Part shown: in pieces, positions 5,740 to 6,093 of the stretch
Position numbering within the stretch: position 1 is the stretch's first letter
How the letters are laid out: each line of letters starts with the position of its first letter
NCBI GenBank assembly: GCA_019113455.1
Contig: DXHG01000005.1
Span: forward strand, 1 to 6,093
Direction of reading: 5' to 3'
DNA from: Candidatus Treponema faecavium
GTDB taxonomy: Bacteria > Spirochaetota > Spirochaetia > Treponematales > Treponemataceae
Length of the DNA stretch: 6,093 nt
Position numbers and translations under genes: made by a program
Notes under the pieces: generated by a model
Databases searched by the model: none
What the model was told of the DNA's origin: nothing
Seen by the model: the letters and a program-made list of their open reading frames with translations, nothing else

Positions 5740-6093
5740 AGCGTCTGACCGGCGCGGCATATGCCGCGTTTCCTGATAAGGCGGATTTTCTTTTTTCGGA
5801 ATTGCAGGAACGCTTTGGTGTGTCAGCCGCCGCCGCGGAACGGTTCGGCGATGCAGTGCTTCTGCCGGAAGCGCTCACGGACCGCTCAGGAAACCCTGCC
5901 GTACCGCTGTGGGCGCGCACGGCGCTGCTTGAACCGCTTCGCATTTCGTTTGACTCAATCGGAGAGGCGGCGCGCTGTCTTTCGGGTATGCAGCGGCACT
6001 GGGCGTCGTGCTCCTGCTGCTGTTTCCGCCGCGCAGCGCTGATTCAGCAGAAGCTGCCGTATCTGCCGCAGAAAGCGCGCACATTTCCGTTTT
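5724..6093 (+). CDS. RlmM/FtsJ-like SAM-dependent methyltransferase, N-terminal part
   Basis: ATG 5724 opens a frame that runs uninterrupted to the window edge (123 residues, no stop). It overlaps the PilZ gene end by 16 bp and has no strong Shine-Dalgarno of its own, so translational coupling is likely. The visible part resembles, from memory of the family, the N-terminal segment of COG2933/RlmM-like 23S rRNA 2'-O-methyltransferases: AAYAAFPDKADFLFSEL (11-27), a GDAVLLP strand (42-48), WARTALLEPLRISFDSIGEA (63-82), then MQRHWAS (89-95) and RRAALIQQKLP (102-112). The catalytic Rossmann domain with its SAM-binding GxxPGGW-type motif would lie downstream, outside the window, so activity cannot be checked. 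Residues C96, C98, C99 and C100 form an unusual cysteine cluster. Full-length relatives are about 350-370 residues. The frame is certain; the functional assignment is moderate. Confidence 0.65.
   Translation, partial: MPVHIERLTGAAYAAFPDKADFLFSELQERFGVSAAAAERFGDAVLLPEALTDRSGNPAVPLWARTALLEPLRISFDSIGEAARCLSGMQRHWASCSCCCFRRAALIQQKLPYLPQKARTFPF

Overview
The window reads as a GC-rich bacterial chromosome segment with four genes, all on the + strand, and one long non-coding gap. The gene style suggests a spirochaete, probably a relatively GC-rich Treponema. The reasons are a very large secreted or surface-type protein ending in a FlgD-like Ig domain, a small PilZ protein, and hairpin-rich intergenic DNA. 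This assignment is an inference; no rRNA or other marker gene is present.

Layout. Positions 1-4301 hold the 3' part of a giant gene whose start lies upstream. It opens with near-identical 84-residue (252 bp) repeats of filamentous-haemagglutinin type, continues through Ig-like modules and ends in a FlgD-type Ig domain. After a 45-bp gap with a GC-rich hairpin and a good ribosome binding site comes a gene for a 156-residue exported protein of unknown function (4347-4817). It is probably co-transcribed with the giant gene.

Positions 4818-5352 carry no credible gene but are highly structured. First comes a 22-bp tandem array (five units, 4839-4948) whose alternate units form palindromes. Next is a run of five perfect hairpins plus one weak one packed into 5011-5166. 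An A-rich stretch follows, then a sigma70-like promoter ending almost on the next start codon.

The second transcription unit starts with a 128-residue PilZ protein, a predicted c-di-GMP receptor (5353-5739). It overlaps by 16 bp the start of a gene for an RlmM/FtsJ-like SAM-dependent methyltransferase (5724 to the window end). That gene is cut by the window edge.

The most unusual material is the intergenic region: the phased 22-bp array and the tandem hairpin cluster. Either could be a dispersed repeat family, a protein-binding array or a structured RNA. The sequence alone does not decide between these.
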